This document shows positions 1 to 8,097 of a stretch of DNA of 64,000 bases, one piece after another. The notes under the pieces were generated by a model, which searched no databases, had not been told where the DNA came from, and saw only the letters and a list, made by a program, of their open reading frames with translations. A program made the translations under genes and the position numbers. The stretch's first letter is position 1. Every line of letters begins with the position of its first letter. The DNA is from Ga0077527 sp945862135 (GTDB lineage Bacteria; Pseudomonadota; Gammaproteobacteria; Burkholderiales; SG8-41), in assembly GCA_964203275.1 (NCBI GenBank), contig CAXNMF010000011.1, positions 1 to 64,000 on the forward strand. The letters are read 5' to 3'.

Positions 1-978
1 ATGATGCGGAATGCGCTGCTGGCGGGGCTGCTGTTCCTGCTGTCACCCGTGCTTCATGCACAGACGTGGCAGCCGGACAAACCCATTGAAATCGTTGTGC
101 CGACCACGCCGGGCGGCGGCATCGACCGCACCGCGCGGCTGCTGCAGAAAATCATCCAGGACGGCGGGCTCTCGCGCCGGTGCCGGTCAGCGTCGACCAA
201 CAAACCGGGCGGCGGCGGGGCCGTTTCGCTGGTGTATCTGAACCAGCATGCCGGTGACGGCACATTTCATCGCGATCAATTCGCCCAACCTGATTGCCAA
301 CGACATCAACGGTCGTGGTGCGGTCAAGGCCCGCGACGTGACGCCACTGGCCAACCTGTTCAGCGAATACACGGTGATTGCGGTTCGTGCCGACTCACCG
401 TTGAAAGGCGGGCGGGATTTCGTCGAGGCGCCTGCGCCGGGATCCGCAGGCGCTGGCGGTTGTCAACGCCGACAACGCTGGGCAGCGTCAACCATCTGTC
501 TTTTGCGCTGGTGGCCAAAGCGGCAGGTGTCGATCCACGCAAACTGAAGGCTGTGGTGCTCGGCTCCGGCGGCGATGCGGTGACTGCGCTGCTCGGTGGT
601 CATATTGATGCCCATACCGGCACCCCGTCCTCGGTGGTGCGCATGGTGCAGAGTGGCAAGGTTCGCGCGCTTGCGATCCTCGCACCCAAACGCATCGGTG
701 GCCCCTATGCGGATACGCCAACCTGGACCGAACTCGGTTACAAGGCGGTGATGGACACTTGGCGCGGCGTCATCGGCCCCAAAGGCATGACCGCGGCGCA
801 GATTGCGTGGTGGGATGGCGTACTCGCGAAGGTGGTGGCCTCAGCACTGTGGAAAGAAGCGCTGGAGCAGAACACCTGGGAAACGAATTACCTGAACAGC
901 GTGCAGACTCGCAAACTGTTTGACTCCGAACACGCCGAGTATCGCGCCATTCTTGGTGAACTCGGCATGATCAAGTAA
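1..978 (+). CDS. TctC/Bug-family tripartite tricarboxylate transporter substrate-binding protein (frameshifted)
   Basis: Periplasmic solute-binding protein of the tripartite tricarboxylate transporter family, expected to deliver an organic acid to a TctAB permease; no permease is in the window. The N-terminus has a signal peptide ending near LHAQ and the family start QPDKPIEIVVP; residues 160–325 are a normal TctC C-terminal half. In between, the reading frame changes repeatedly: the family sequence is in frame 1 to about 170, frame 3 at about 174–195, frame 1 to about 266, frame 2 at about 269–432, frame 3 to about 475, then frame 1 again. The net shift cancels, so an open frame survives but about 70 residues in the middle are nonsense. 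The copy at 4928–5920 is a close paralogue and shows what the middle should read. Sequencing error or early decay could explain it. It may be co-transcribed with the LeuC-like gene 29 bases downstream. Confidence 0.8.
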   Translation: MMRNALLAGLLFLLSPVLHAQTWQPDKPIEIVVPTTPGGGIDRTARLLQKIIQDGGLSRRCRSASTNKPGGGGAVSLVYLNQHAGDGTFHRDQFAQPDCQRHQRSWCGQGPRRDATGQPVQRIHGDCGSCRLTVERRAGFRRGACAGIRRRWRLSTPTTLGSVNHLSFALVAKAAGVDPRKLKAVVLGSGGDAVTALLGGHIDAHTGTPSSVVRMVQSGKVRALAILAPKRIGGPYADTPTWTELGYKAVMDTWRGVIGPKGMTAAQIAWWDGVLAKVVASALWKEALEQNTWETNYLNSVQTRKLFDSEHAEYRAILGELGMIK

Positions 979-1007
979 CGCTGCATTCATCAGCAAGGAA
1001 AACGGCA

Positions 1008-2416
1008 ATGACCGCGCGCACGATGTTCGACAAGATCTGGGATGGCCATGTCGTGGCCGAGGAAGAAGGCGAGATCCTGCTCTATGTTGATCGCGCGCTG
1101 ATCCATGAAGGCTCCTCGCATGCCTTCGCCGCGCTGAAACGGCGCAACCAGTCGGTGGCCAGACCCCAGCAGGTGTTTGCCTTCACGGATCACTATGTGC
1201 CGACCACGGGCCGCGAGAAGGGTATCGCCGGCATCGCGGTTGATGAAATTCGTAATATGGTGATTGCACAGCATGACAACACCAAACTGCACGGCATCAA
1301 GCTCTTTGGTTTTGATGATCCGGGGCAGGGCATTCTGCATATCGTGCCGCCGGAGCAGGGCATCACGCAGCCGGGGCTGCTGATTGCCGGTGCTGATTCG
1401 CATACGTCCACACATGGCGCATTCGGCGCGATTGCCTTCGGCATGGGCGCCTCCGACATGACCCATGTGATGGCAACCCAGGCGACCTGGCAACGCAAAC
1501 CGAAAAAGCTTCTCATCAAGGTGGATGGCAAGCTCGGTTTTGGTGTCTCGCCCAAGGACATCATTCTTGCGGTGATCGCAAAAATCGGAGCCGCGGGCGG
1601 GGTCGGACATGCCATCGAATACGCCGGTTCCACTTTTACCGCGATGAGCATGGAAGGCCGCATGACGGTGTGCAATATGTCGATCGAGGCCGGTGCCCGC
1701 TGTGGCATGATCGCGCCCGACGACACAACCTATGCCTATATGGAAGGCCGTCCCTATGCGCCGAAAAAGGGCGCGGAATGGGATGCAGCCATGACGCGCT
1801 GGCTGGCCCTGCCGACCGAAGACGGCGCCGTGTTCGATCGTGAAGTCGCACTTGATGCTGCGCAGATCGAACCGATGGTGACCTGGGGTGTAAATCCAGA
1901 AATGGCCGGGCCCGTAGGCGGCATGGTGCCGGACCCGCGCAATGCACCGGATGAACGCAAGCGCAGCGACTGGACCATGGCGCTGGATTACATGGGCTTG
2001 CAGGCCGGCATGGCGTTGCAGGACATCAAAGTGGATCGGGTGTTCATCGGTTCCTGCACCAATAGCCGCATTGAAGATGTGCGCGCTGCCGCCGAAGTGG
2101 CGAAACGAGGCAAGGCTGTGGTGCCGGCATGGGTGGTGCCGGGTTCCAAGCTCGTCAAGGCGCAGGCGGAAAAGGAAGGCCTCGATAAAATCCTCCATCG
2201 CCGCCGGATTTGAATGGCGCGATCCGGGCTGTTCCATGTGTACCGGCCATCAACGGCGACCAGTTGAAGCCGGGTGAGCGCTGCGCATCGACGTCCAACC
2301 GCAATTTCCGCAATCGCCAGGGCCCCGGTGGACGTACGCATTTGGTGAGTCCGGAGATGGCTGCTGCGGCGGCGATCAAGGGGCATTTCACGGATGTGCG
2401 GGAAATGTTGAAGTAA
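1008..2416 (+). CDS. LeuC-like hydro-lyase large subunit, copy 1 (two frameshifts)
   Basis: Large subunit of the isopropylmalate isomerase/homoaconitase/dimethylmaleate hydratase branch of the aconitase superfamily. An ATG behind AAGGA starts MTARTMFDKIWDG. The Fe-S ligands are visible: one Cys in GSCTNSRIED and two in DPGCSMCT. The HGAFGAIAFGMGAS signature is also present. The frame that opens at 1008 stops at 2213. The missing end continues with one extra base near 2190 (IAAGFEWRDPGC) and another near 2242, after which GERCASTSNRNFRNRQG runs to the stop at 2416. With both repaired the protein is 468 aa, nearly the same length as the paralogue next door (470 aa). The substrate is unknown. 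TFATMDH of true LeuC is replaced by VFAFTDHYVPTTGR, so leucine biosynthesis is unlikely. The small subunit is probably the LeuD-like protein at 4160. Confidence 0.85.
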
Positions 2417-2434
2417 AGCTGAAAAACGAAAAGC

Positions 2435-2537
2435 AGCCACAGAGGACACAGAGAACACAGAGAACTGCAAAAACAAGACCAATTCGCTTTCGTGTTTTGA
2501 TTTGGTTTTCTCTGTGCTCTCTGTGTCCTCTGTGGCT
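2435..2537. repeat. Palindromic intergenic repeat, CACAGAG type, copy 1
   Basis: Two 30-base arms, 2435–2464 (starting AGCCACAGAGGACACAGAG) and 2508–2537 (ending GTGTCCTCTGTGGCT), are inverted copies with one mismatch, separated by 43 bases that are themselves partly complementary. A related element is at 4016–4129. Such CACAGAG palindromes are dispersed intergenic repeats in many bacterial genomes. Transcribed, this would form a very strong hairpin between the two LeuC-like genes. Confidence 0.85.
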
Positions 2538-2576
2538 AAATTTTTTTGAACTTGATTTTCAAGGAAGCACCGCATT

Positions 2577-3989
2577 ATGACCGGCAGTACCCCGCAATCG
2601 ATCATCGAGAAACTCTGGAATTCGCACCACATCCTCACCGACGAAGGCGAGTCGCTGATGTATGTCGACGTCGCGCTGGCTCAGGAAAACACGCTGCACG
2701 CTTTCACCGAACTGGAAAAGACCGGGCGCAAGGTCATCAAGCCCGGACAGATTTACGCTTTCACCGATCACTATGTGCCGACCACCGGCCGCGCCAAAGG
2801 TACCGACGGTATTCCGGACCTGGGTATTCGCAACATGGTGATCGACATGCAGGACATGGCGAAAAAATACGGCGTTACGCTGTTCGGCATGGCCCATGAA
2901 CATCAGGGCATCATGCATATCGTGCCGCCGGAGCAGGGCATCATCCAGCCGGGGCTGTTCGTGATCGGCAATGATTCGCATACGTCCACGCATGGCGCTT
3001 TCGGCTGTCTCGCTTACGGCGTCGGCGCTTCCGAATTCGCCCATGTCATGGCGACGCAGGCGCTGTGGCAACGCAAACCCAAGGCGATGCGCGTCACCAT
3101 CGACGGCGAACTCGGTTTCGGCGTCACAGCCAAAGACGTGATCCTTGCGCTTATCGCGCAGATTGGTGTGGATGGCGCCACCGGCCATGCGATTGAATAT
3201 GCCGGCTCGACCATCCGCAATCTGAGCATGGAAGGACGTATGACCATATGCAATATGTCGATCGAGGCCGGTGCCCGTGTCGGACTGATCGCACCCGATG
3301 ACAAAACCTTCGCTTATGTAGAAGGCAAGCCCTACGCACCCAAAGGTCAGGCCTGGACGCAGGCGCTGGAGGCCTGGCGCGCGCTTGCGACTGATGATGG
3401 TGCGAAGTTCGATAAGGAAGTAAAACTCGATGCCACGCAGATCGCACCGACCGCAACCTGGGGCATTTCGCCCGAACACGCATTGCCGGTGACGGGCGTC
3501 GTGCCGGACCCGACCAGCATCAAGGATGCGAAAAAACGTTCTGAATATGAAACCGCAATTGAATACATGGCGCTGCGTCCCGGAATGGCGCTGCAGGATA
3601 TCCAGCTTGATCGCGTGTTCATCGGCTCCTGCACCAACGGCCGCATTGAAGACCTGCGTGCCGCTGCTGCTGTGGCGAAACACGGCAAGGCCAAGGTGAT
3701 GACCTGGGTGGTGCCGGGGTCGATGGCCGTCAAGCGTCAGGCAGAAGCCGAGGGTCTGGATCAGGTGTTTATCCAGGCCGGCTTTGAATGGCGCGACCCG
3801 GGCTGTTCGCTGTGCACTGCGATCAACGGTGACAATCTGCAACCGGGTGAGCGTTGCGCCTCGACCTCGAACCGCAATTTCCGCAACCGGCAGGGGCCGG
3901 GCGGTCGCACCCACCTGCTCAGTCCGGCGATGGCGGCGGCTGCGGCGATCAAGGGGCATTTGACCGATGTTCGTGAAATTATTAAATAA
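2577..3989 (+). CDS. LeuC-like hydro-lyase large subunit, copy 2
   Basis: Intact 470-aa paralogue of the preceding gene, of the same aconitase-superfamily branch. It has the three Fe-S cysteines (GSCTNGRIEDLR and DPGCSLCTAINGD), the HGAFGCLAYGVGAS signature, and the C-terminal GERCASTSNRNFRNRQGPG block. ATG 2577 follows a weak AAGGAAG about 11 bases upstream and matches the start of copy 1. The two copies are clearly homologous over their whole length but differ at many positions, so this is an old duplication and not an assembly duplicate. Expected role: dehydration/hydration of a 2- or 3-hydroxy di- or tricarboxylate together with the LeuD-like subunit; the substrate cannot be read from the sequence. 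Neighbouring TctC and MmgE/PrpD genes suggest catabolism of an imported carboxylate. Confidence 0.88.
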   Translation: MTGSTPQSIIEKLWNSHHILTDEGESLMYVDVALAQENTLHAFTELEKTGRKVIKPGQIYAFTDHYVPTTGRAKGTDGIPDLGIRNMVIDMQDMAKKYGVTLFGMAHEHQGIMHIVPPEQGIIQPGLFVIGNDSHTSTHGAFGCLAYGVGASEFAHVMATQALWQRKPKAMRVTIDGELGFGVTAKDVILALIAQIGVDGATGHAIEYAGSTIRNLSMEGRMTICNMSIEAGARVGLIAPDDKTFAYVEGKPYAPKGQAWTQALEAWRALATDDGAKFDKEVKLDATQIAPTATWGISPEHALPVTGVVPDPTSIKDAKKRSEYETAIEYMALRPGMALQDIQLDRVFIGSCTNGRIEDLRAAAAVAKHGKAKVMTWVVPGSMAVKRQAEAEGLDQVFIQAGFEWRDPGCSLCTAINGDNLQPGERCASTSNRNFRNRQGPGGRTHLLSPAMAAAAAIKGHLTDVREIIK

Positions 3990-4002
3990 AATCAAATACT
4001 TA
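3985..4002 (+). repeat. AT-rich intergenic element, copy a
   Basis: AATAAAATCAAATACTTA directly overlaps the stop of the second LeuC-like gene. It is one of about ten similar elements in the window (13664, 13707, 19402, 23337, 28953, 46681, 51488, 55247, 62183 and, less exactly, 17491). See the finding on this element. Confidence 0.5.
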
Positions 4003-4015
4003 ACATCAATGACGT

Positions 4016-4129
4016 AGCCGCAGAGGGCACAGAGAGCTCAGAGAACTGCGAAAAAAACCAATGCCAGATTTTGTTTTTCTCTGTGCACCCCTCAAGGGGG
4101 TATCGAGAATCTCTGTTCCCTCTGTGGCT
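4016..4129. repeat. Palindromic intergenic repeat, CACAGAG type, copy 2 (interrupted)
   Basis: The left arm at 4016–4045 and the right arm at 4077–4129 match copy 1 at 2435. The right arm is split by about 25 extra bases (4086–4110) containing a small CCCCTCAAGGGGG palindrome. It lies between the second LeuC-like gene and the LeuD-like gene. Confidence 0.75.
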
Positions 4130-4159
4130 AAAAGATTTTGAATTTAAGCGGAGTATTAA

Positions 4160-4774
4160 ATGCAGCCATTCACCACACTGACCGCCATCGCCGTGCCCAT
4201 GCACGAAGCGAACATCGACACCAACCAGTTGTGCCCGACTCGCTTTAACAAAGTGCCGCGCGGGCCCAAGTACCGCGAGATCCTGTTTTACGACTCGCGC
4301 TTCAAACCTGACGGCACACAAACCGAGTTCATGTTGAACGCCGCGCCGTATGACCAGTCCGGCATCATCGTGGCCGATCGCAACTTCGGTTGCGGCTCGT
4401 CACGCGAGACTGCGGTGTATGCACTGTATGAATTCGGCATCCGTTGCGTGATCGCGCCGAGCTTTGGTGACATCTTCGCCGCCAACTGTGCCAAAAACGG
4501 ACTGCTTGCACTGACGCTCCCTGAAGCCGAATGCGCGGCGATCCGTCGCCAGTTGCAGGACAATCCCGGCGCCAAAGTCAGTGTCGACCTTGCCGCACAG
4601 ACCGTGACCGACGTGACCGGGAAGGCGTACAAGTTCGAAATCCATGAAGTGCGCAAACGCTGCCTGCTCGAAGGGCTCGACGACATTGCGCGTACCCAGC
4701 AATATTCGGATCGCATCGCTGGATTCGAAAAGGGTTACTACCATGACAGGACCTGGCTGACGGCGAGGGCGTAA
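4160..4774 (+). CDS. LeuD-like hydro-lyase small subunit
   Basis: Small (swivel-domain) subunit partner for the LeuC-like proteins, 204 aa, the usual length for bacterial-type LeuD. Recognisable blocks are the N-terminal NIDTNQLCPTRF (VDTD…P.QF in LeuD), ADRNFGCGSSRETAVYAL (phosphate/carboxylate-binding loop), IAPSFGDIFAANC and the C-terminal RKRCLLEGLDDIA. ATG 4160 follows AGCGGAGTATTAA. The active site forms between large and small subunits, and only one small subunit is present for two large ones, so it may serve either. The substrate-recognition stretch after TRF (NKVPRGPKY) differs from that of leucine-pathway LeuD, which fits a different substrate; this is inference. Confidence 0.87.
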   Translation: MQPFTTLTAIAVPMHEANIDTNQLCPTRFNKVPRGPKYREILFYDSRFKPDGTQTEFMLNAAPYDQSGIIVADRNFGCGSSRETAVYALYEFGIRCVIAPSFGDIFAANCAKNGLLALTLPEAECAAIRRQLQDNPGAKVSVDLAAQTVTDVTGKAYKFEIHEVRKRCLLEGLDDIARTQQYSDRIAGFEKGYYHDRTWLTARA

Positions 4775-4887
4775 AAGTTCCGGAACAACAGATTCCAACC
4801 GTCATGCCAGTGCTGCCCGGAGGTTGGTCCTTGTGGGCAAACGGGCATCCATAAAAACGGCAGCGGTATACAAGATTAAAAAACGGA

Positions 4888-4905
4888 CTCCGGTTTTCGC
4901 CGGAG
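4888..4905 (+). other. Small hairpin upstream of the second tctC
   Basis: CTCCGG–TTTTCG–CCGGAG forms a 6-bp GC-rich stem 13 bases before the ribosome binding site of the next gene. There is no T-run after it, so it is not a convincing terminator. It could stabilise the downstream mRNA. Confidence 0.35.
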
Positions 4906-4927
4906 CAACTTGTTTACAGGAGGAGTG

Positions 4928-5920
4928 ATGAATAAACAGTACGCGATTTCCAAGGTGTTCGCAGGCTCGGCACTGCTGGTTGCTGCGATGTCAGTTCAGG
5001 CGCAGGCCTGGCAGCCCGATCGCAATGTTGAAATCGTCATCAACACCGCGCCGGGCAGTGGACAGGATTCGACCGGACGGCTGATCCAGAAAATCCTCCA
5101 GGACCGCAAGGCGGTCCCGACCTCGCTCAGCGTGGTCAACAAGCCGGGCGGCGGTGGTGCGATCGCCTACGGCTATCTGCAGGGTCATGCGGGCAACGGC
5201 CACTTCGTGTCCATCGCCTCGAAAAGTCTGCTTACCAATCACATCTCCGGCCGCTCCAAGGTGACTTACAGCGATCTCACGCCGCTGGCGATCCTGTTCG
5301 ATGAATACATCACCGTCGCGGTCAAGGCCGACTCGCCGATCAAGAGCGGGCGCGAGTTGATTGACCTGCTGAAAAAAGATCCGGGCGCATTGAGCTTCGG
5401 TGTGGCCACCAGCCTCGGCAATCCCAATCATCAGGGTATCGCCAAGGCGTTGAAAGTTTCGGGCATTGACCTGAAAAAGACCAAGACCCCCGTGTTCCAG
5501 TCCGGCGGCCAGGCTATTACCGCGCTGCTCGGAGGCCACGTCGACGCCGTGCCCGGTTCGGTGGGTCTGATGCGCAAGCACCTCGAAGCCGGCACCATCC
5601 GCGTCATCGCTATCGCGTCGCCACAGCGCCTTGGTGGTCTGTATGCCAACGTGCCGACCTGGAAAGAGCAGGGGGCCGATGCTGTGGTCTCCAACTGGCG
5701 CGGCCTGATCGGTCCGCCCGGCATGACCCCGGCTCAACTGGCCTACTGGGACAATGCGTTGAAGCAGCTCAGCCAGAGCGAGGCGTGGAAACAGGAGCTC
5801 GACAAGAACAACTGGGATAACGAATACAAGCCCAGTGCCGAGACCAAGAAGTACATGGATGCGGAGTATGCGGAGTTGAAAGCGTTTCTGACGGAGCTGG
5901 AGCTGGTGAAAGCCAAGTAA
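4928..5920 (+). CDS. TctC/Bug-family substrate-binding protein
   Basis: Intact 330-aa periplasmic binding protein of the tripartite tricarboxylate transporter family. I chose ATG 4928 because CAGGAGGAG lies 2–10 bases upstream; the in-frame TTG at 4910 would put that ribosome binding site inside the gene. The signal peptide runs to about residue 26 (AMSVQAQAW), followed by WQPDRNVEIVINTAPGSGQD and the NKPGGGGAIAYGYLQ block. It is a close paralogue of the protein at 1–978 and of the relic at 7353, so the cluster once carried three related copies. No TctA/TctB genes are nearby, so it must use a permease encoded elsewhere or act as a sensor. The ligand is unknown, probably the substrate of the LeuCD-like enzyme. 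Confidence 0.92.
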   Translation: MNKQYAISKVFAGSALLVAAMSVQAQAWQPDRNVEIVINTAPGSGQDSTGRLIQKILQDRKAVPTSLSVVNKPGGGGAIAYGYLQGHAGNGHFVSIASKSLLTNHISGRSKVTYSDLTPLAILFDEYITVAVKADSPIKSGRELIDLLKKDPGALSFGVATSLGNPNHQGIAKALKVSGIDLKKTKTPVFQSGGQAITALLGGHVDAVPGSVGLMRKHLEAGTIRVIAIASPQRLGGLYANVPTWKEQGADAVVSNWRGLIGPPGMTPAQLAYWDNALKQLSQSEAWKQELDKNNWDNEYKPSAETKKYMDAEYAELKAFLTELELVKAK

Positions 5921-5943
5921 GAAATTTATACAAAGGAATCACC

Positions 5944-7341
5944 ATGCCTACCGCAGCCGCAGCCAAATTCGCGTCATCTGTGCATCCTGTCGAAACCCGC
6001 GGAAAGCAGCTCACCGCGTTCATCGCCAGTACGCAGACCCGCGAATTCCCGCCAGTCGTGCTGGAAGCTGCGTCTCGGGCGCTGGTCGATTTCATCGGTT
6101 GTGCGGTCGGTGCATCGCGTGATGCGCCGGTGCTGCCGATATTGCCAGTGATCAAGTCCTGGCATGCCTCGGGCAAGGCACGCATCTTCTGCGGCGGCCG
6201 CACCACGCCGGCGCTCGCTGTGCTGGCCAATGGCACGATGACGCATGCGATGGATTACGACGATACCCATCCGGCAGGCGCAGGGCATCCAAGCGGCCCG
6301 TGCTGGTCCACTGCGCTGGCACTGTCCGAGGAATTTGGTTATTCCGAGAAGCAGGCGATCGCTGCGTTCATCGCCGGATTCGAGGTGATGGCCAAACTCG
6401 GCGGCGGCGGGCCTCCCGGGGTCGGCCGCAGCCTGCAGCGTCGCGGCTTGCATCCGACGTCGATTTTCGGGCGTGCCGGTGCGGCGGCAGTCGCCTGTTC
6501 GCTGATGGGGCTGGATGAGCAACGCATCGCCTATGCGCTGGGCGTGGCTGCAACGACAGCTGGCGGTCTCGTTGGTTCCTTCGGCACGCACGGCAAACCC
6601 TTCCATGCCGGCAAGGCGGCGATGGACGGCATACTTGCGTCGCAGCTGGCCGCCAACGGCTTTATTTCGGCGACGCACCTCTATGAGCTGGAGAAGGGGC
6701 TGCTTGATGTGTTCATCCAGAACCGTGAAACCGAAGTGCCGACGCTGGATGATTTCGGCTTGAACTGGGAATTACTGGGCAACAGCTTCAAGCCTTTCGC
6801 CAGTTGCCGTGCCACGCACGCATCAACGCAGGCGGCGCGTTCCATCGCTGATCAGGTCAAGGGCCGCAAGATCACCGCAGTGCATGCGCGCGTCCATCCG
6901 AATGCGCTGGTCACTGCTGGCAAGACCGCGCCGCGCACGCCGCTCGAAGGCAAGTTCAGTGTGCCGTTCTGCATTTCAATGGGACTCAGCGGTTATCGCG
7001 TCGTGCAGACTGATTTTGTTGATGCGACGATGCGTGACCCGGCAGTGGCAAATCTGGTGCCGCTGGTGAAACTGGAAGCGGTCGCGGATCAGCCGCCGTA
7101 TCGTGCTTACCTTGATGTCACGCTCGACAACGGCGAACACGTCAAGGCGCACACCGATATCGTCATGGGGCATCCTGACAATCCGATGAGCTGGGATGCG
7201 CTGCGCGCCAAATTCGAAGGTCTGGTTGAACCCATCATGGGCAAGGCAAAAACCGCAGAGCTGTTTGAGGCGGCGCGCGGTTTCGGACCGCCGGGATCAC
7301 TGGCGCGGCTTTCGGAACTGCTGGCCGGACCGGACGCCTGA
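5944..7341 (+). CDS. MmgE/PrpD family protein
   Basis: 465-aa member of the MmgE/PrpD family, which includes 2-methylcitrate dehydratase and cis-aconitate decarboxylase. Visible blocks: ALVDFIGCAVGAS, the MTHAMDYDDTHPAGAGHPSG active-site region, GFEVMAKLGGG, a LGVAATTAGGLVGSFGTHGKPFHAGKA run, and FKPFASCRATHAS. ATG 5944 follows AAAGGAATCACC, 23 bases after the tctC stop, so it is probably co-transcribed with it. Together with the LeuC/LeuD-like proteins it gives the cluster two unrelated hydro-lyase/decarboxylase types acting on hydroxy-tricarboxylate-like compounds. The exact reaction cannot be assigned from sequence. Confidence 0.88.
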   Translation: MPTAAAAKFASSVHPVETRGKQLTAFIASTQTREFPPVVLEAASRALVDFIGCAVGASRDAPVLPILPVIKSWHASGKARIFCGGRTTPALAVLANGTMTHAMDYDDTHPAGAGHPSGPCWSTALALSEEFGYSEKQAIAAFIAGFEVMAKLGGGGPPGVGRSLQRRGLHPTSIFGRAGAAAVACSLMGLDEQRIAYALGVAATTAGGLVGSFGTHGKPFHAGKAAMDGILASQLAANGFISATHLYELEKGLLDVFIQNRETEVPTLDDFGLNWELLGNSFKPFASCRATHASTQAARSIADQVKGRKITAVHARVHPNALVTAGKTAPRTPLEGKFSVPFCISMGLSGYRVVQTDFVDATMRDPAVANLVPLVKLEAVADQPPYRAYLDVTLDNGEHVKAHTDIVMGHPDNPMSWDALRAKFEGLVEPIMGKAKTAELFEAARGFGPPGSLARLSELLAGPDA

Positions 7342-7352
7342 TCAGCCTGCGC

Positions 7353-7448
7353 GGCATGATGCCGACGCTACTCGCATACTTTGACAATGCTTTGAAACAG
7401 CTCATCCAGTGCAAAACCAGGAAATGCGTGGATGCTGATTACACGCTT
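7353..7448 (+). pseudogene. Relic of a third TctC C-terminus
   Basis: Directly after the MmgE/PrpD gene, the frame beginning at 7353 reads GMMPTLLAYFDNALKQLIQ, then CKTRKCVDADYTL. It aligns with the intact TctC at 4928–5920 (GMTPAQLAYWDNALKQLSQ and ETKKYMDAEYAEL), with an in-frame deletion of about 20 residues between the two blocks. There is no start, signal peptide or N-terminal part. This is a decayed remnant of a further tctC copy that followed the MmgE/PrpD gene. The rest of 7449–7633 holds only a T-rich run and no recognisable gene. Confidence 0.75.
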
Positions 7449-7633
7449 CCCCTTTTTTTTTCTTTAATTGACATCTTGGGCCAATGGAAGCAAAAGCGTT
7501 GTAAGGGTTAGCTTCTTGCTGAGTTGGTACGTTCGGCATACGACGGCTGGACTGGCGAGGTTCGGTTTGTCACATCGCTCCGCTATATTCAATGCCTCTT
7601 GTCAGCTTGAGTATGGATTCAAGGAGTCGGGCC

Positions 7634-8011
7634 ATGGTTTCGCGCGGGTATTGCGGTTTGCTGGCAGCCTTGTTTTGCGGGGTGACGCAAGCTGCGACCC
7701 CAGGTCTTTTCCTTGATGCGGAACCGGGTGCTGCACGGTCTGTGGCCGGTCATCCGGCCTGGCGGGACATGCCGGCTTTTCCCGGTCAGCTAAATCCAGA
7801 ACCGGCACGTGAGAGCTCTGACTTCATCGATCGCTCCGGCAATTCCGGAGTGCGTGGAGGCGGCCACAGTTTTGACACGGCGTCGCCGCTTCTTAATGCC
7901 ATTGCTGAAGGGGGCAGCAAGTCGCCGATTCCGGAAACCGAGGATCCGGTTCCTGAACCTTTTGGCGCCATACTGATTCCCCCGGTTGTCGGGCGTCGTC
8001 GGCTGATCTGA
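7634..8011 (+). CDS. Small secreted protein of unknown function with a PEP-CTERM-like tail
   Basis: 125 aa if started at ATG 7634, which has TCAAGGAG 8–15 bases upstream; a longer frame from 7592 lacks such a site. Residues 1–21 look like a signal peptide ending TQAA. The mature part is low-complexity and rich in Pro, Glu, Ser and Gly, with no domain I recognise. The end reads VPEP, then a short hydrophobic stretch FGAILIPPVVG, then RRRLI. This resembles a PEP-CTERM sorting tail (VPEP, membrane segment, Arg cluster), but the hydrophobic stretch of about 11 residues is too short for a membrane segment, so the tail may be degenerate or coincidental. It stands alone between the catabolic cluster and the convergent rml operon. 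Confidence 0.6.
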   Translation: MVSRGYCGLLAALFCGVTQAATPGLFLDAEPGAARSVAGHPAWRDMPAFPGQLNPEPARESSDFIDRSGNSGVRGGGHSFDTASPLLNAIAEGGSKSPIPETEDPVPEPFGAILIPPVVGRRRLI

Positions 8012-8097
8012 ATCAGGCGTTGAGCCATCCGATATGGTCTTTTCGGACTATCTTCTGATGGAAATCTGTAATGTGGCGCTTATCAGCGTCATAAGAT

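Noticed and set aside
990..2237. Long open frames on the opposite strand of the LeuC-like genes (also 2559–3995), of TilS, Der, PurA and Rnr.
   Set aside because: They mirror conserved genes, are rich in His/Arg/Ala and show no family features; they are by-products of GC-rich codon use.
2210..2416. Separate short protein of 68 aa after the first LeuC-like gene.
   Set aside because: It is the C-terminal end of that gene (GERCASTSNRNFRNRQG) displaced by frameshifts.
4776..4927. A riboswitch in the leader of the second tctC gene.
   Set aside because: Only one small hairpin is visible and no conserved riboswitch core could be recognised.
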